NCBI RefSeq assembly: GCF_004116465.1 | Contig: NZ_PDJV01000015.1 | Location: forward strand, 1-59,839 | DNA: 59,839 bases | Direction of reading: 5' to 3' | Source: Arcobacter sp. F2176 | GTDB lineage: Bacteria; Campylobacterota; Campylobacteria; Campylobacterales; Arcobacteraceae | Shown: positions 27,888 to 35,656 of the stretch, in pieces | Position numbering within the stretch: position 1 is the first letter of the stretch | How the letters are laid out: every line of letters starts with the position of its first letter | Made by a program: the position numbers and the translations under genes | The notes under the pieces: generated by a model | Seen by the model: only the letters and a program-made list of their open reading frames with translations | Database searches by the model: none | Told to the model about the DNA's origin: nothing

Positions 27888-28210
27888 ATAAAATAAATAT
27901 TCCGATAATAGGAGCAGTTTTAACTGCTCTTTTATCAACATTATGCTGTTTACCAGCATTTTTATTCTTATTTTTTGGAATATCAAGTGGAGTATTGACC
28001 TATTTTACTGAACTTGATTTTTTAAGAATTCCAATGGTTATAATAACCTTTGCACTCTTATTTTTTGCAGTAAAAAGATTTAAAAAGAAAATATCATGTA
28101 AATGTACAAAAAAACAAAGAACAATACACATTATCTTTACAACACTATTTTTTTCTTTAATCTTTTTTTTATTACTATACCCTGAACTAATACCACTATT
28201 TATGGATTGA
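27884..28210 (+). CDS. MerT-like small metal transport membrane protein
   Basis: The 108-residue protein has three hydrophobic segments. A Cys-Cys pair sits in the first (LSTLCCLPAFLFLFFG), as in mercuric transport protein MerT, and a second cysteine pair lies in the cytosolic loop (KKISCKCTKK). GTG is the start, overlapping the transglutaminase stop. A MerP-like gene follows with a similar overlap. No merA or merR is present, so the substrate may be another soft metal such as copper rather than mercury. Confidence 0.65.
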   Translation: MNKINIPIIGAVLTALLSTLCCLPAFLFLFFGISSGVLTYFTELDFLRIPMVIITFALLFFAVKRFKKKISCKCTKKQRTIHIIFTTLFFSLIFFLLLYPELIPLFMD

Positions 28211-28212
28211 AT

Positions 28213-28491
28213 ATGAAAACACTTATTTTATTTTTATCATTATGTACTTTTATTTTTGCTTCAAATATAAGCATCATAAAAGTTGAAAAAATGCACTGTC
28301 CTTTATGTACTATTGCTGTAAAAAAAGCCATCAAAAAAGTTGATGGTGTAGAAAAAGTTAGTGTTAAACTAAATACAAAAAAAGCAACCGTTATTTATGA
28401 TGATAAAGTTAAGCTAGCTGATATATTAGCAGCTATTAAAACAACTTCATATGAAGGTGTTGTTTTATCTACATCAAAATATACAAAATAA
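28213..28491 (+). CDS. Periplasmic MerP-like heavy-metal-binding protein
   Basis: The 92-residue protein has a signal peptide (MKTLILFLSLCTFIFA) and one HMA domain with the metal-binding motif MHCPLCTIAVKKA and a ferredoxin-like beta-alpha-beta-beta-alpha-beta pattern. It would pass metal to the MerT-like transporter. The start is ATG 28213, or TTG 28207, which overlaps the preceding stop in TTGA. A strong terminator follows. Confidence 0.75.
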   Translation: MKTLILFLSLCTFIFASNISIIKVEKMHCPLCTIAVKKAIKKVDGVEKVSVKLNTKKATVIYDDKVKLADILAAIKTTSYEGVVLSTSKYTK

Positions 28492-28521
28492 AAAAGCTTC
28501 ACCTTTAAAGTGAAGCTTTTT
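28491..28521. terminator. Bidirectional terminator after the MerP-like gene
   Basis: The 12-bp stem AAAAAGCTTCAC / GTGAAGCTTTTT has a 7-base loop and a T tract on both strands, between convergent genes. Confidence 0.88.
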
Positions 28522-28528
28522 TTATATA

Positions 28529-28963
28529 TTATTTATTCTTAGTACAGCCATCAATACTATATTTCCCAGCACCTTGTAAAAAAATTGCTAAAGAACCCAT
28601 AAGATAAAATATTTGAACTTCCATTGCCCATGCGCCAACTTCTGATAATGTAAAAAAGTCATCTAAATGTCCAAGAAAAACTGCCATAATTAATGTAAAG
28701 AAAATAATTATAGAAGCTATTCTTACTCTAAAACCTATTATTAACATTATGGGAGCAACAATCTCACCAATATATGAACCATAAGCAATAATAGTTGGTA
28801 GTCCTTTACTAGCCAATAATTCTTCTATAAATGATATACCATAATTTATTTTAGCCATTCCATGAAACAAAAGTAAAAAACCAACTGTAAATCTTAACAT
28901 TAATTTTGAAATATCTGTATAATCACGCTCTGATGAAATACAGCAACTTTCTTTTTTCTCCAT
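28529..28963 (-). CDS. DoxX family membrane protein
   Basis: The 144-residue protein has four hydrophobic helices with DoxX features: LMLRFTVGFLLLFHGMAKI, an Ala/Gly-rich second helix GSYIGEIVAPIMLIIGF and FLQGAGKYSIDG at the end. A short cysteine-containing N-terminus (ESCCISSE) precedes the first helix. The family is linked to redox and thiosulfate metabolism but function is loosely defined. It is transcribed away from the MarR gene. Confidence 0.82.
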   Translation of the reverse strand: MEKKESCCISSERDYTDISKLMLRFTVGFLLLFHGMAKINYGISFIEELLASKGLPTIIAYGSYIGEIVAPIMLIIGFRVRIASIIIFFTLIMAVFLGHLDDFFTLSEVGAWAMEVQIFYLMGSLAIFLQGAGKYSIDGCTKNK

Positions 28964-29105
28964 TTTATTCCTTTATATAATCAATATATACATATTTTTA
29001 TTCTCAATAATCATGGAATAATATCAATAAGAGGCTTACAAGTACCTTACTAGTAAATTACTTTTTAGTTAAGTTTTATTTATCAAAATTAAGGTATAAT
29101 TTTTT

Positions 29106-29597
29106 ATGAATATAAATGACCTTAATGCAGATATTACAGCACACAAGAAAATAGTACTTTCACCCCTTAGTGAAGTATTAAAATTAACTTTCCCTTTTTA
29201 TTTGGCATACAATAAAATACAAAAAAACATTTCTAAAATTGAAGATAGCAATTATAATTTAAGTGATAGTGAAACTGATGCACTGATTACTATTTTAGCC
29301 CTTAGAGATGAAAAACAAACAATTTCTCCAAAAAAATTAAGTGAAAAATTAATTTTTTCTTCAGCAGCAATCACTAAAGTATTAAAAAAACTTGAAGATA
29401 GAAAGTTTATAATTAGACTTGACAATGAATATGATAAAAGAAGTAAATTAGTACAGATAACTCCTTTAGGAGAAGAGATTTGTAGAAAAGTATTTGAAGA
29501 TATTCTGACTTATGAAAATAATTGTTTTTCAATTCTTAGCGATAAGGAAAAAGAGCTTTTTCTAACTCTTTTTATAAAAATATTAAAAAATATTTAA
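29106..29597 (+). CDS. MarR-family transcriptional regulator
   Basis: The 163-residue winged-helix regulator has SDSETDALITILALRDEK and ISPKKLSEKLIFSSAAITKVLKKLEDR (abridged) as the DNA-reading helices, a wing with DNEYDKRSKLVQITPLGEE, and dimerising helices at both ends. Regulators of this family usually sit near their targets, here DoxX (divergent) and the transglutaminase/Mer-like operon. The ATG comes directly after AAGGTATAATTTTTT, which leaves a short leader. The ligand is unknown. Confidence 0.88.
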   Translation: MNINDLNADITAHKKIVLSPLSEVLKLTFPFYLAYNKIQKNISKIEDSNYNLSDSETDALITILALRDEKQTISPKKLSEKLIFSSAAITKVLKKLEDRKFIIRLDNEYDKRSKLVQITPLGEEICRKVFEDILTYENNCFSILSDKEKELFLTLFIKILKNI

Positions 29598-29637
29598 TTC
29601 TTTTATCACTTAAATATTTTCGTACTTGTAGTTTTTT

Positions 29638-30300
29638 TTATAAACTCTCCAAAGAAGGAGCATTGAACCTATAAGTTTTATGTTGGACTTTTATTAAAAT
29701 ATTTTTCTCTGAAAGCTCTTTAAAGAGCTTTATCAAAGTTGGTTTTGATATACAAAACTCTTCCATAATATCTGTATATGAAGCTGTAAAATGACTTTCA
29801 TTATCTAAATTATTTATAATATGTTTTACAATAGCCACTTGCTTACTATCAGTAATTGCAGCAATTGTTCTTATAACACTTCTACTTTTTTGTATCTCTT
29901 TTTGTTGAACAATTGGCAATAAAATATCATGCAAAGTATTAAGTAACTCTTTTATATTTATCGGCTTAACTATATAATTCTCAACTTTTAGTTTTATTGC
30001 ATCAAGTAAATAATTTGTATCTGTATGAGCAGTTGTAAGAATAGTAGGAATATTAATGTTTTTGCTTTTTATATGATTTAAGAAATCAATTCCATTTTCA
30101 TTTTCTAATAAAATATCAGTAACTATAGCATCAACTTTTTTATTTAATAAAATTTCCATTGCTTCACATGAAGTTTTTGCAAGGAATATATTATTTACAA
30201 AATCTTCTAATACATCAGATGTATGTTTTAATAAATTTTCATCGTCTTCTAAATACAAAATATTAAAATCTCTTAAGATTCCTAAATCTCTATTTTTCAT
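29638..30300 (-). CDS. Response regulator (REC plus C-terminal helix-turn-helix)
   Basis: The 220-residue regulator has a receiver domain with acidic pair LEDD, phospho-acceptor Asp62 in AIVTDILLENENG and Lys in YIVKPINIKEL. The C-terminal HTH includes SYTDIMEEFCISKPTLIKLFKEL. Its ATG overlaps the stop of a degraded histidine-kinase end (30290), so it was once the third gene of a binding-protein/kinase/regulator operon. The intact paralogue of that kinase (38122-39705) has no regulator beside it, so this protein is its likely partner. The targets are probably the FDH genes. Confidence 0.88.
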   Translation of the reverse strand: MKNRDLGILRDFNILYLEDDENLLKHTSDVLEDFVNNIFLAKTSCEAMEILLNKKVDAIVTDILLENENGIDFLNHIKSKNINIPTILTTAHTDTNYLLDAIKLKVENYIVKPINIKELLNTLHDILLPIVQQKEIQKSRSVIRTIAAITDSKQVAIVKHIINNLDNESHFTASYTDIMEEFCISKPTLIKLFKELSEKNILIKVQHKTYRFNAPSLESL

Positions 30301-30475
30301 CTATGTCCTCATCATTTATTGGTATTTTAATTGTAAAGAGTGAACAATTATAATTTTGATTGGAAACTTTGTACATTCATAGTAATTGAGCCAAAAACTG
30401 TCTCCACTAATGACAGACTCACCACAAGATTTAATTATTCCAGCTTTTGGCACTGATTCCCAAGTTTTATAGTAA
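30290..30475 (-). pseudogene. Collapsed remnant of a histidine kinase and periplasmic-binding-protein gene pair
   Basis: Read on the minus strand, bases up to about 30390 translate to NQNYNCSLFTIKIPINDED, nearly identical to the C-terminus of the intact kinase at 38122. A block near 30398-30413 matches that kinase's H-box DNA (TGTCTCCACT). Bases 30412-30450 match the N-terminal DNA of the binding-protein gene near 40708-40745 (CAGACTCACC, AAGATTTAATTATTCC). Three ordered pieces of a 2.8-kb gene pair are thus packed into under 200 bases by internal deletions. Confidence 0.8.
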
Positions 30476-30637
30476 AACCCATGTATTCTTTTTCTTTAAA
30501 AATTAAATATTGTATATTTAAAATTGGAATTAGTACTAAAAGTTTTTAACCATTGTATATTTTACTAGATAAATAATTAAATACTGATATTAAATTTAAA
30601 GCTGTTTTGTTACTTAAATTAAAGATTTAATTAATTT

Positions 30638-30655
30638 GGTAAATTAAATTTTAAC
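30638..30655. promoter_or_regulatory. Palindrome type I, site 1
   Basis: GGTAAATTAAATTTTAAC follows the 18-base pattern GGTAAA-N6-TTTACC with one mismatch. Other copies are at 30693 and 40970. Confidence 0.4.
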
Positions 30656-30692
30656 TTTTAAGTGTAAGTTAAGAATTTTAGCAATAAAATTC

Positions 30693-30710
30693 GGTAAATA
30701 AAGTTTTACC
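30693..30710. promoter_or_regulatory. Palindrome type I, site 2
   Basis: GGTAAATAAAGTTTTACC keeps both 6-base arms and is followed by AAAG, as is the copy at 40970. Candidate site for the response regulator encoded at 29638-30300. Confidence 0.5.
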
Positions 30711-30812
30711 AAAGAGATTTTAAAAATTACTTTTTAAATGTGTGTAAAATTTATTTTATCTATGTGTCTATTTTATAGTATTTAAAGAGCGATTAAATCT
30801 TATCTTTTAATA

Positions 30813-30837
30813 CTAATATGCTATTTTTGCATATTAG
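30813..30837. promoter_or_regulatory. Palindrome type II, site 1 (upstream of FDH cluster 1)
   Basis: CTAATATGC - TATTTTT - GCATATTAG: perfect 9-base arms around 7 bases. The spacer is the reverse complement of that in sites 2 and 3. Confidence 0.65.
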
Positions 30838-30883
30838 ATATGGTAAAGAAAGATAAGCTTTTTTAAATTATTTTTTTCAAATA

Positions 30884-30908
30884 GTAATATGCAAAAATAG
30901 CATATTAC
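30884..30908. promoter_or_regulatory. Palindrome type II, site 2
   Basis: GTAATATGC - AAAAATA - GCATATTAC, 71 bases after site 1. Confidence 0.65.
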
Positions 30909-30953
30909 ATACATTAGAGAAAAGATAAACTTTTTAAATTATTTTTTTAAATA

Positions 30954-30978
30954 CTAATATGCAAAAATAGCATATTAT
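30954..30978. promoter_or_regulatory. Palindrome type II, site 3
   Basis: CTAATATGC - AAAAATA - GCATATTAT, 70 bases after site 2 and 34 bases before the first FDH gene, so a bound protein would block or place RNA polymerase. Confidence 0.65.
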
Positions 30979-31011
30979 AGATGTTAAAGAAAAAAATATC
31001 TGGAGGAAACC

Positions 31012-31218
31012 ATGAAAGATAATAGACGGAGTTTCATTAAAAAAACTCTGAGTGCAAGCGCACTTGTAGCTGCTGCTGGTGCAACTGTTGCAATGGCTAG
31101 TACTAAGAATAATACAAGTGATGGTTCACATGGTGTTGTCGTAGGAAAATCTAATAAAAAAGAGATTTTATACAAAGAGACAGCGGAATGGAAAGCTTTT
31201 TATAAAGCTAGTTATTAA
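31012..31218 (+). CDS. Formate dehydrogenase-region twin-arginine small protein, copy 1
   Basis: The 68-residue protein has a twin-arginine-type signal (NRRSFIKKTLSASALVAAAG) and ends KKEILYKETAEWKAFYKASY. It fits the known family of small TAT proteins encoded just before fdhA (TIGR02811-type). Their role is not settled; maturation or export of FdhA is likely. It is 13 bases upstream of fdhA and has a paralogue at 43557 with the same VVVGxSxxKEILYK core. Confidence 0.85.
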   Translation: MKDNRRSFIKKTLSASALVAAAGATVAMASTKNNTSDGSHGVVVGKSNKKEILYKETAEWKAFYKASY

Positions 31219-31231
31219 GGAGTAAAAGATA

Positions 31232-34078
31232 ATGGGCAAAAATGAACTTAACGACATATCTTTGAAAATGGGAAGAAGAAACTTTCTAAAACTTGCTTCA
31301 ATTGGTGCAGGAGTAGGAGCAACATCAATGTTCGCATCTACAGATACAGTAAGAAAAGCAACAGAAGATGAAGTAAAAAATCCTTTCCCAGGATCAAAAA
31401 AAGTCAAAACTATTTGTAGTATATGTTCTGCAGGATGTGGAATCGTAGCTGAAGTACAAAACGGAGTTTGGGTAAGACAAGATGTAGCACAAGACCATCC
31501 TATAAGTGAAGGAAGTCATTGTTGTAAAGGTATAGATCAAATAGATTTAGTAAAAAGTAAACAAAGAGTGAAACATCCACTTAAAAAAGTGGCAGGGAAA
31601 TGGCAAAGAATTTCTTGGAAACAAGCAATTGATGAAATTTCTGAGAAAATGTTAACTTTTAGAAAAGAAAATGGTCCAGATGCAGCAATGTTCTTAGGAT
31701 CAGCAAAATTTAATTTACAACAAGCTTTTTATTTTAGAAAGTTTGCTGCAATGTGGGGTACGAATAATATCGATCACGTAGCTAGAATTTGACATAGTGC
31801 AACTGTCGCCGGTGTGGCGAATACATGGGGTTATGGCGCTATGACAAATCATTTTGGTGATGTTGTCGGACACTCTAAAGCAATTTTAATGATTGGAGCA
31901 AATTCAGCTGTTGCAAATCCAATTGGATTTAAACATTTTCTTCAAGCAAAAGATAGAAATAATGCAAAACTAATAGTTGTTGATCCAGTATATACAAAAT
32001 CTGCAGCAAAAGCAGATCATTATTTAAGAATAAGAACAGGTACAGATGTAGCATTTATTTATGGACTATTACATATCATTTTTAAAAATGGTTGGGAAGA
32101 TAAAAAATTTATTGATAGTCGTGTATATGGTATGGAAGAAGTACGAGAAGAAGCTAAAAAATGGACACCAGAAGAAACAGCAGATGTTACTGGAATTCCA
32201 TCTGAAAAAATTATACACTTAGCAACACTTTTAGCAAAAACAAAACCAACTACAGTTGTTTGGGCGTTAGGTATTACACAACATAGTACTGGGACATCAA
32301 ATACAAGAATTCTACCAATACTTCAACTAGTATTAGGAAACATGGGTAAAGAAGGTGGAGGATGTAATATTATTAGAGGACATGATAATGTTCAAGGTTC
32401 TACTGATATGTGTTGTCTAGCCGATAGTTTACCAGGATATTATGGATTAGCTGAAGCATCTTGGAAATATTATGCGAAAGCATGGGGTGTTGATTATAAC
32501 TGGTTACAAGGAAGATTTCACTCACCAAAATGGATGAATGAAAAAGGATTCTCACTTGCTAAATGGTGGCAAGGTGTATTACAAGAAGAAAAAACATATT
32601 CTTCAAGTCCTATTAGAGCTTTATGGGTTCAAGGTACGGGTATTACATCAATGGCACAAACTGCTAAAGTAAAAGAAGCACTTGATAAATTAGACTTATT
32701 AGTAATTGCAGAGCCATTTGTAAATGAAGCAGCCGTAATAACAAATAAAACCGATAATATTTATATATTACCTGTAGGAACACAGTTTGAAACAGAAGGA
32801 AGTGTAACTGCAACAAATAGATCTTCACAATGGAGAAGTAAAATTGTTGATCCTCTATATGAAAGTAAAACTGACCATGAAGTAATGTTTGAATTTGCTA
32901 AAAAATTTGGTTTTTATGATGAATATGTAAAAGCAATGAAAATGAATGTTGTTGATGGTGAATATAAAGTAGTAAAAAAAGACTTTAATTGGCCAGATGA
33001 TGCATCAGATGAATTAGCAAGAACAGTAAAAACAATTGGACTTGGTGGATGGACAGCAAAAAGATTGAAAGAACATCAAGAGAATTGGCACTTATTTGAT
33101 CCAATAACTTTAAAAGGTTCGGGGAAAATGAAAGGTCAATATTATGGATTACCATGGCCAAGTTGGGACACAAAACACCCAGGAAGTCCAATATTATACG
33201 ATGTAGATACACCAATGTTAAAAGGTGGAATGGGATTTAGAAATAGATTTGGGTTAGAACATGATGGAGTTTCACAATTACCAGATGAAAGAGTAAGTGT
33301 AAAAGGTTCTAAAATCAAAGGTGGATATCCAGAAATTACAAAAGCTAATATAGAAAAAGTTTTAGGAATTACATTAACCCAAGAAGAAAAAAGAAAAATG
33401 GGTGCAAACTGGAAAGTTGACCTAAGTGGAATTATTCAAGAAAAATGTAATGAGGCTGGAGTATGTGTATATGGAAATGCAAAAGCAAGAGCAATTGTAT
33501 GGACATTCCCAGATCCAATACCAAAACATAGAGAACCAATTCACTCTCCAAGAATGGATTTAGTTAGAAAGTATCCAACATATGAGGATCAAACAAATAA
33601 CTTTAGAGTTGATGTGAGATTTAAATCAGAGCAAATGGCTCAAGATTGGTCAAAAGAGTTTCCTACTATGTTAGTAACTATGAGGGTAGTAAACCTAAGT
33701 GGAGCTGGTATGATAGAAAGAACAAGTAAATATCTCTCTCATATTACACCTGAAATGTTTGCAAACATAAATCCAGAGTTAGCAGCAGAACATGGATTAA
33801 GAGATGGTGATATGATGTGGTTACATTCACCTCAAGGAACAAAAATTAAAGTAAAAGCTCAATACAGTAATAGAGTTACGCCAGATAGAATTGCATTACC
33901 ATATAACTTTGCAGGTGTAATGCAAGGTTTTGATATGAGTGCAAATTATCCAGAAGGAACGAAACCTTATGCAATAGGTGAAAGTTCAAACACAATTACA
34001 AACTATGGATTTGACATCATTACTCAAATACCAGAATTCAATGCTGGATTATGTAAAATTGTGAAAGCAAAGGACTAG
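31232..34078 (+). CDS. fdhA: Formate dehydrogenase catalytic subunit FdhA, selenocysteine-containing, copy 1
   Basis: The gene is a single 948-residue reading frame crossing TGA at 31790-31792 (Sec187, context HVARI-U-HSATVAGVAN), the metal ligand of the Mo/W-bis-MGD site. It has a TAT signal (GRRNFLKLAS, residues 14-23) and an N-terminal [4Fe-4S] site CSICSAGCGIV...CCKG. Molybdopterin domains follow, including WALGITQHSTGTSN and GGGCNIIRGHDNVQGSTD. The C-terminal cap domain ends LCKIVKAKD. A SECIS hairpin follows the TGA. The enzyme faces the periplasm and oxidises formate to CO2, passing electrons to FdhB and FdhC. Confidence 0.95.
31806..31820 (+). promoter_or_regulatory. SECIS element of fdhA copy 1
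   Basis: TCGCC-GGTGT-GGCGA lies 13 bases after the UGA, the distance and GGU-type apical loop SelB needs. The second copy (44360) keeps the loop and swaps the C-G pair for T-A, so the stem covaries. Confidence 0.8.
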
Positions 34079-34081
34079 GAG

Positions 34082-34684
34082 ATGAGTGAAATGGCAAGAA
34101 TGAAATTCTATTGTGATGAAGATAGATGTATTGAGTGTTTTGCTTGTACAGTTGGTTGCTCCGAAGCACATGAACTACCAACAGGTATAAGTAGAAGAAA
34201 AGTAATAACATTAAACGAAGGTATTGAAAATTTAGAATATTCATTATCAATAGCTTGTATGCATTGTACAGATGCACCATGTGAACAAGTATGTCCTGTG
34301 GATTGTTTTTACATAAGAGAAGATGGAATAGTACTACACGATAAAAATAAATGTATCGGATGTGGATATTGTTTATATGCATGCCCATTTGGAGCACCAC
34401 AATTCCCACGAGATGGAGCATTTGGAGCAAAAGGAGCAATGGATAAATGTACAATGTGTGCAGGAGGACCATTAGAAACAAACAGTGAACATGAAAGAGA
34501 ACTTTACGGACAGAATAGAATAGCAGAAGGTAAAGTACCAATGTGTGCAGCAGTATGTTCTACAAATGCATTATTAGTAGGAGATTCACAAAAAGTTTCT
34601 GAAATATTTAGACAAAGAGTTCTATCAAGAGGACATAACCATGCCGCTACAACAAGAGCATGGAGTTCAGCATACAAATCATAA
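34082..34684 (+). CDS. fdhB: Formate dehydrogenase iron-sulfur subunit FdhB, copy 1
   Basis: The 200-residue protein holds four ferredoxin-type cysteine sets: CIECFACTVGC, CMHCTDAPCEQVCPVDC, CIGCGYCLYACPFG and CTMCAGG...CAAVC, enough for four [4Fe-4S] clusters. It relays electrons from FdhA to the membrane cytochrome FdhC. It follows fdhA by three bases, with its stop overlapped by an alternative FdhC frame. It is closely similar to the copy at 46619. Confidence 0.94.
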   Translation: MSEMARMKFYCDEDRCIECFACTVGCSEAHELPTGISRRKVITLNEGIENLEYSLSIACMHCTDAPCEQVCPVDCFYIREDGIVLHDKNKCIGCGYCLYACPFGAPQFPRDGAFGAKGAMDKCTMCAGGPLETNSEHERELYGQNRIAEGKVPMCAAVCSTNALLVGDSQKVSEIFRQRVLSRGHNHAATTRAWSSAYKS

Positions 34685-34697
34685 AGAAAGAGTTAAT

Positions 34698-35591
34698 GTG
34701 AAACTAAAAAATATATTAATAATCTTTTTAGCACTAAGTTCACTGGCATTTGCCAGTGAAAGTGCAATATTTGGGAAAGATTTAATTCCAAATATTTTAG
34801 CATATGATAAAGAAGGATCTTTACATTTAGGTAAATGGTTTACTTTATTACAAAGCACATATTTTAAACCTATATTCTTAGGCGTATTAATAGGAGTACC
34901 AACAGTCTTTTTTATACACTATAAAATTATAGGACCAATGATTTTTTCTCATGATAGAAAAAAGATTTATGTTTTTTCTATCTTTAATAGAATAATACAC
35001 ACAATAGCAGCAATAGCATTTATCTTAATTGTCCCAACAGGATTTGCAATCGTATTTGGAACAACATTAGGTGGTGGAGAATTTATAAGATTTTGTAAAG
35101 ATGTTCATTCAATAGCAACAATACTATTTGTGATTTCAGTAATTCCTATGCTAATGATGTGGTTTAAAGATATGCTTCCAACAAGTGATGATATAAAATG
35201 GATGATGATACTTGGTGGATATTTAAACAAAAGAAAAGACCCTATTCCAGCAGGAAGATTTAATGCTGGACAAAAGATGTGGTTTTACATTTGTACATTT
35301 GGTGGAATCGTAATGATAATCACAGGTGCAATAATGTTTTTCCAAGATTTTAAAATAGAATTTATAGCTTCACTTGGATTAACACAAATTGATTTATTAA
35401 GAGCAAGTGCAATTATTCATAATATATTAGGATTTGCAGTTGCAGCATTATTTATGACACATATTTATATGTCAGTATTTGCAATTAAAGGTGCAATTCA
35501 TAGCATAATAAGTGGTTATAAAGAAGAAGAAGAAGTAGAAATTCTTCATAGTACTTTTTACAAAGAACTTAAAAAAGATAAAAAACTTTAA
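34698..35591 (+). CDS. fdhC: Formate dehydrogenase cytochrome b subunit FdhC, copy 1
   Basis: The 297-residue membrane protein has four main TM segments and conserved histidines (FNRIIHTIAAIAF, CKDVHSIATILFV, SAIIHNILGFAVAALFMTHIY) for two b hemes. It passes electrons to menaquinone. I start at GTG 34698, not ATG 34641. GTG follows AAGAAAGAG and leads into a signal peptide (KLKNILIIFLALSSLAFA) that matches copy 2. The ATG would add 19 charged residues overlapping fdhB. A terminator follows. Confidence 0.92.
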   Translation: MKLKNILIIFLALSSLAFASESAIFGKDLIPNILAYDKEGSLHLGKWFTLLQSTYFKPIFLGVLIGVPTVFFIHYKIIGPMIFSHDRKKIYVFSIFNRIIHTIAAIAFILIVPTGFAIVFGTTLGGGEFIRFCKDVHSIATILFVISVIPMLMMWFKDMLPTSDDIKWMMILGGYLNKRKDPIPAGRFNAGQKMWFYICTFGGIVMIITGAIMFFQDFKIEFIASLGLTQIDLLRASAIIHNILGFAVAALFMTHIYMSVFAIKGAIHSIISGYKEEEEVEILHSTFYKELKKDKKL

Positions 35592-35604
35592 AAACTTTAA
35601 AATT

Positions 35605-35629
35605 CCTCTCTTTTTTGAGAGGTTTTTTT
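35605..35629 (+). terminator. Terminator between fdhC copy 1 and the polyferredoxin gene
   Basis: CCTCTC-TTTTTT-GAGAGG followed by seven T. It separates the enzyme subunits from the accessory genes. Confidence 0.85.
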
Positions 35630-35656
35630 CTTATATTTATAAAAGAAAGGCTAAAT

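Larger units (their letters stand above)
30838..31000 (+). repeat. Tandem ~70-base direct repeats with embedded palindromes
   Basis: Two units, each with AAAGATAARCTTTTT, then AAATTATTTTTTT, then the AATATGCAAAAATAGCATATT palindrome core, lie 70 bases apart. A partial third unit precedes them. Confidence 0.7.
30481..31011. promoter_or_regulatory. Long control region of FDH cluster 1
   Basis: No gene is present in these 530 bases. The stretch holds two GGTAAA-N6-TTTAMC dyads (30638, 30693) and three TAATATGC-N7-GCATATTA palindromes (30813, 30884, 30954). The latter are embedded in tandem ~70-base repeats. CTGGAGGAAACC before 31012 is a strong ribosome binding site. Confidence 0.7.

Noticed and set aside
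27884-28491. Mercury resistance operon
   Set aside because: There is no merA reductase or MerR regulator, so only MerT/MerP-like metal transport is supported.
30813-30978. CRISPR-like array
   Set aside because: The regular ~70-base repeats are near-identical along most of their length, have no unique spacers and are palindromic operators; no cas genes are near.
31232-31792. Separate 186-residue protein ending before the rest of FdhA
   Set aside because: The stop is the Sec UGA. Homology continues without break to 34078, and the second copy has UGA at the same codon.
34038-34541. 167-codon minus-strand ORF opposite fdhB copy 1
   Set aside because: It is antisense to a clear ferredoxin-type gene and its Leu/Tyr/His-rich product is the mirror of that coding bias.
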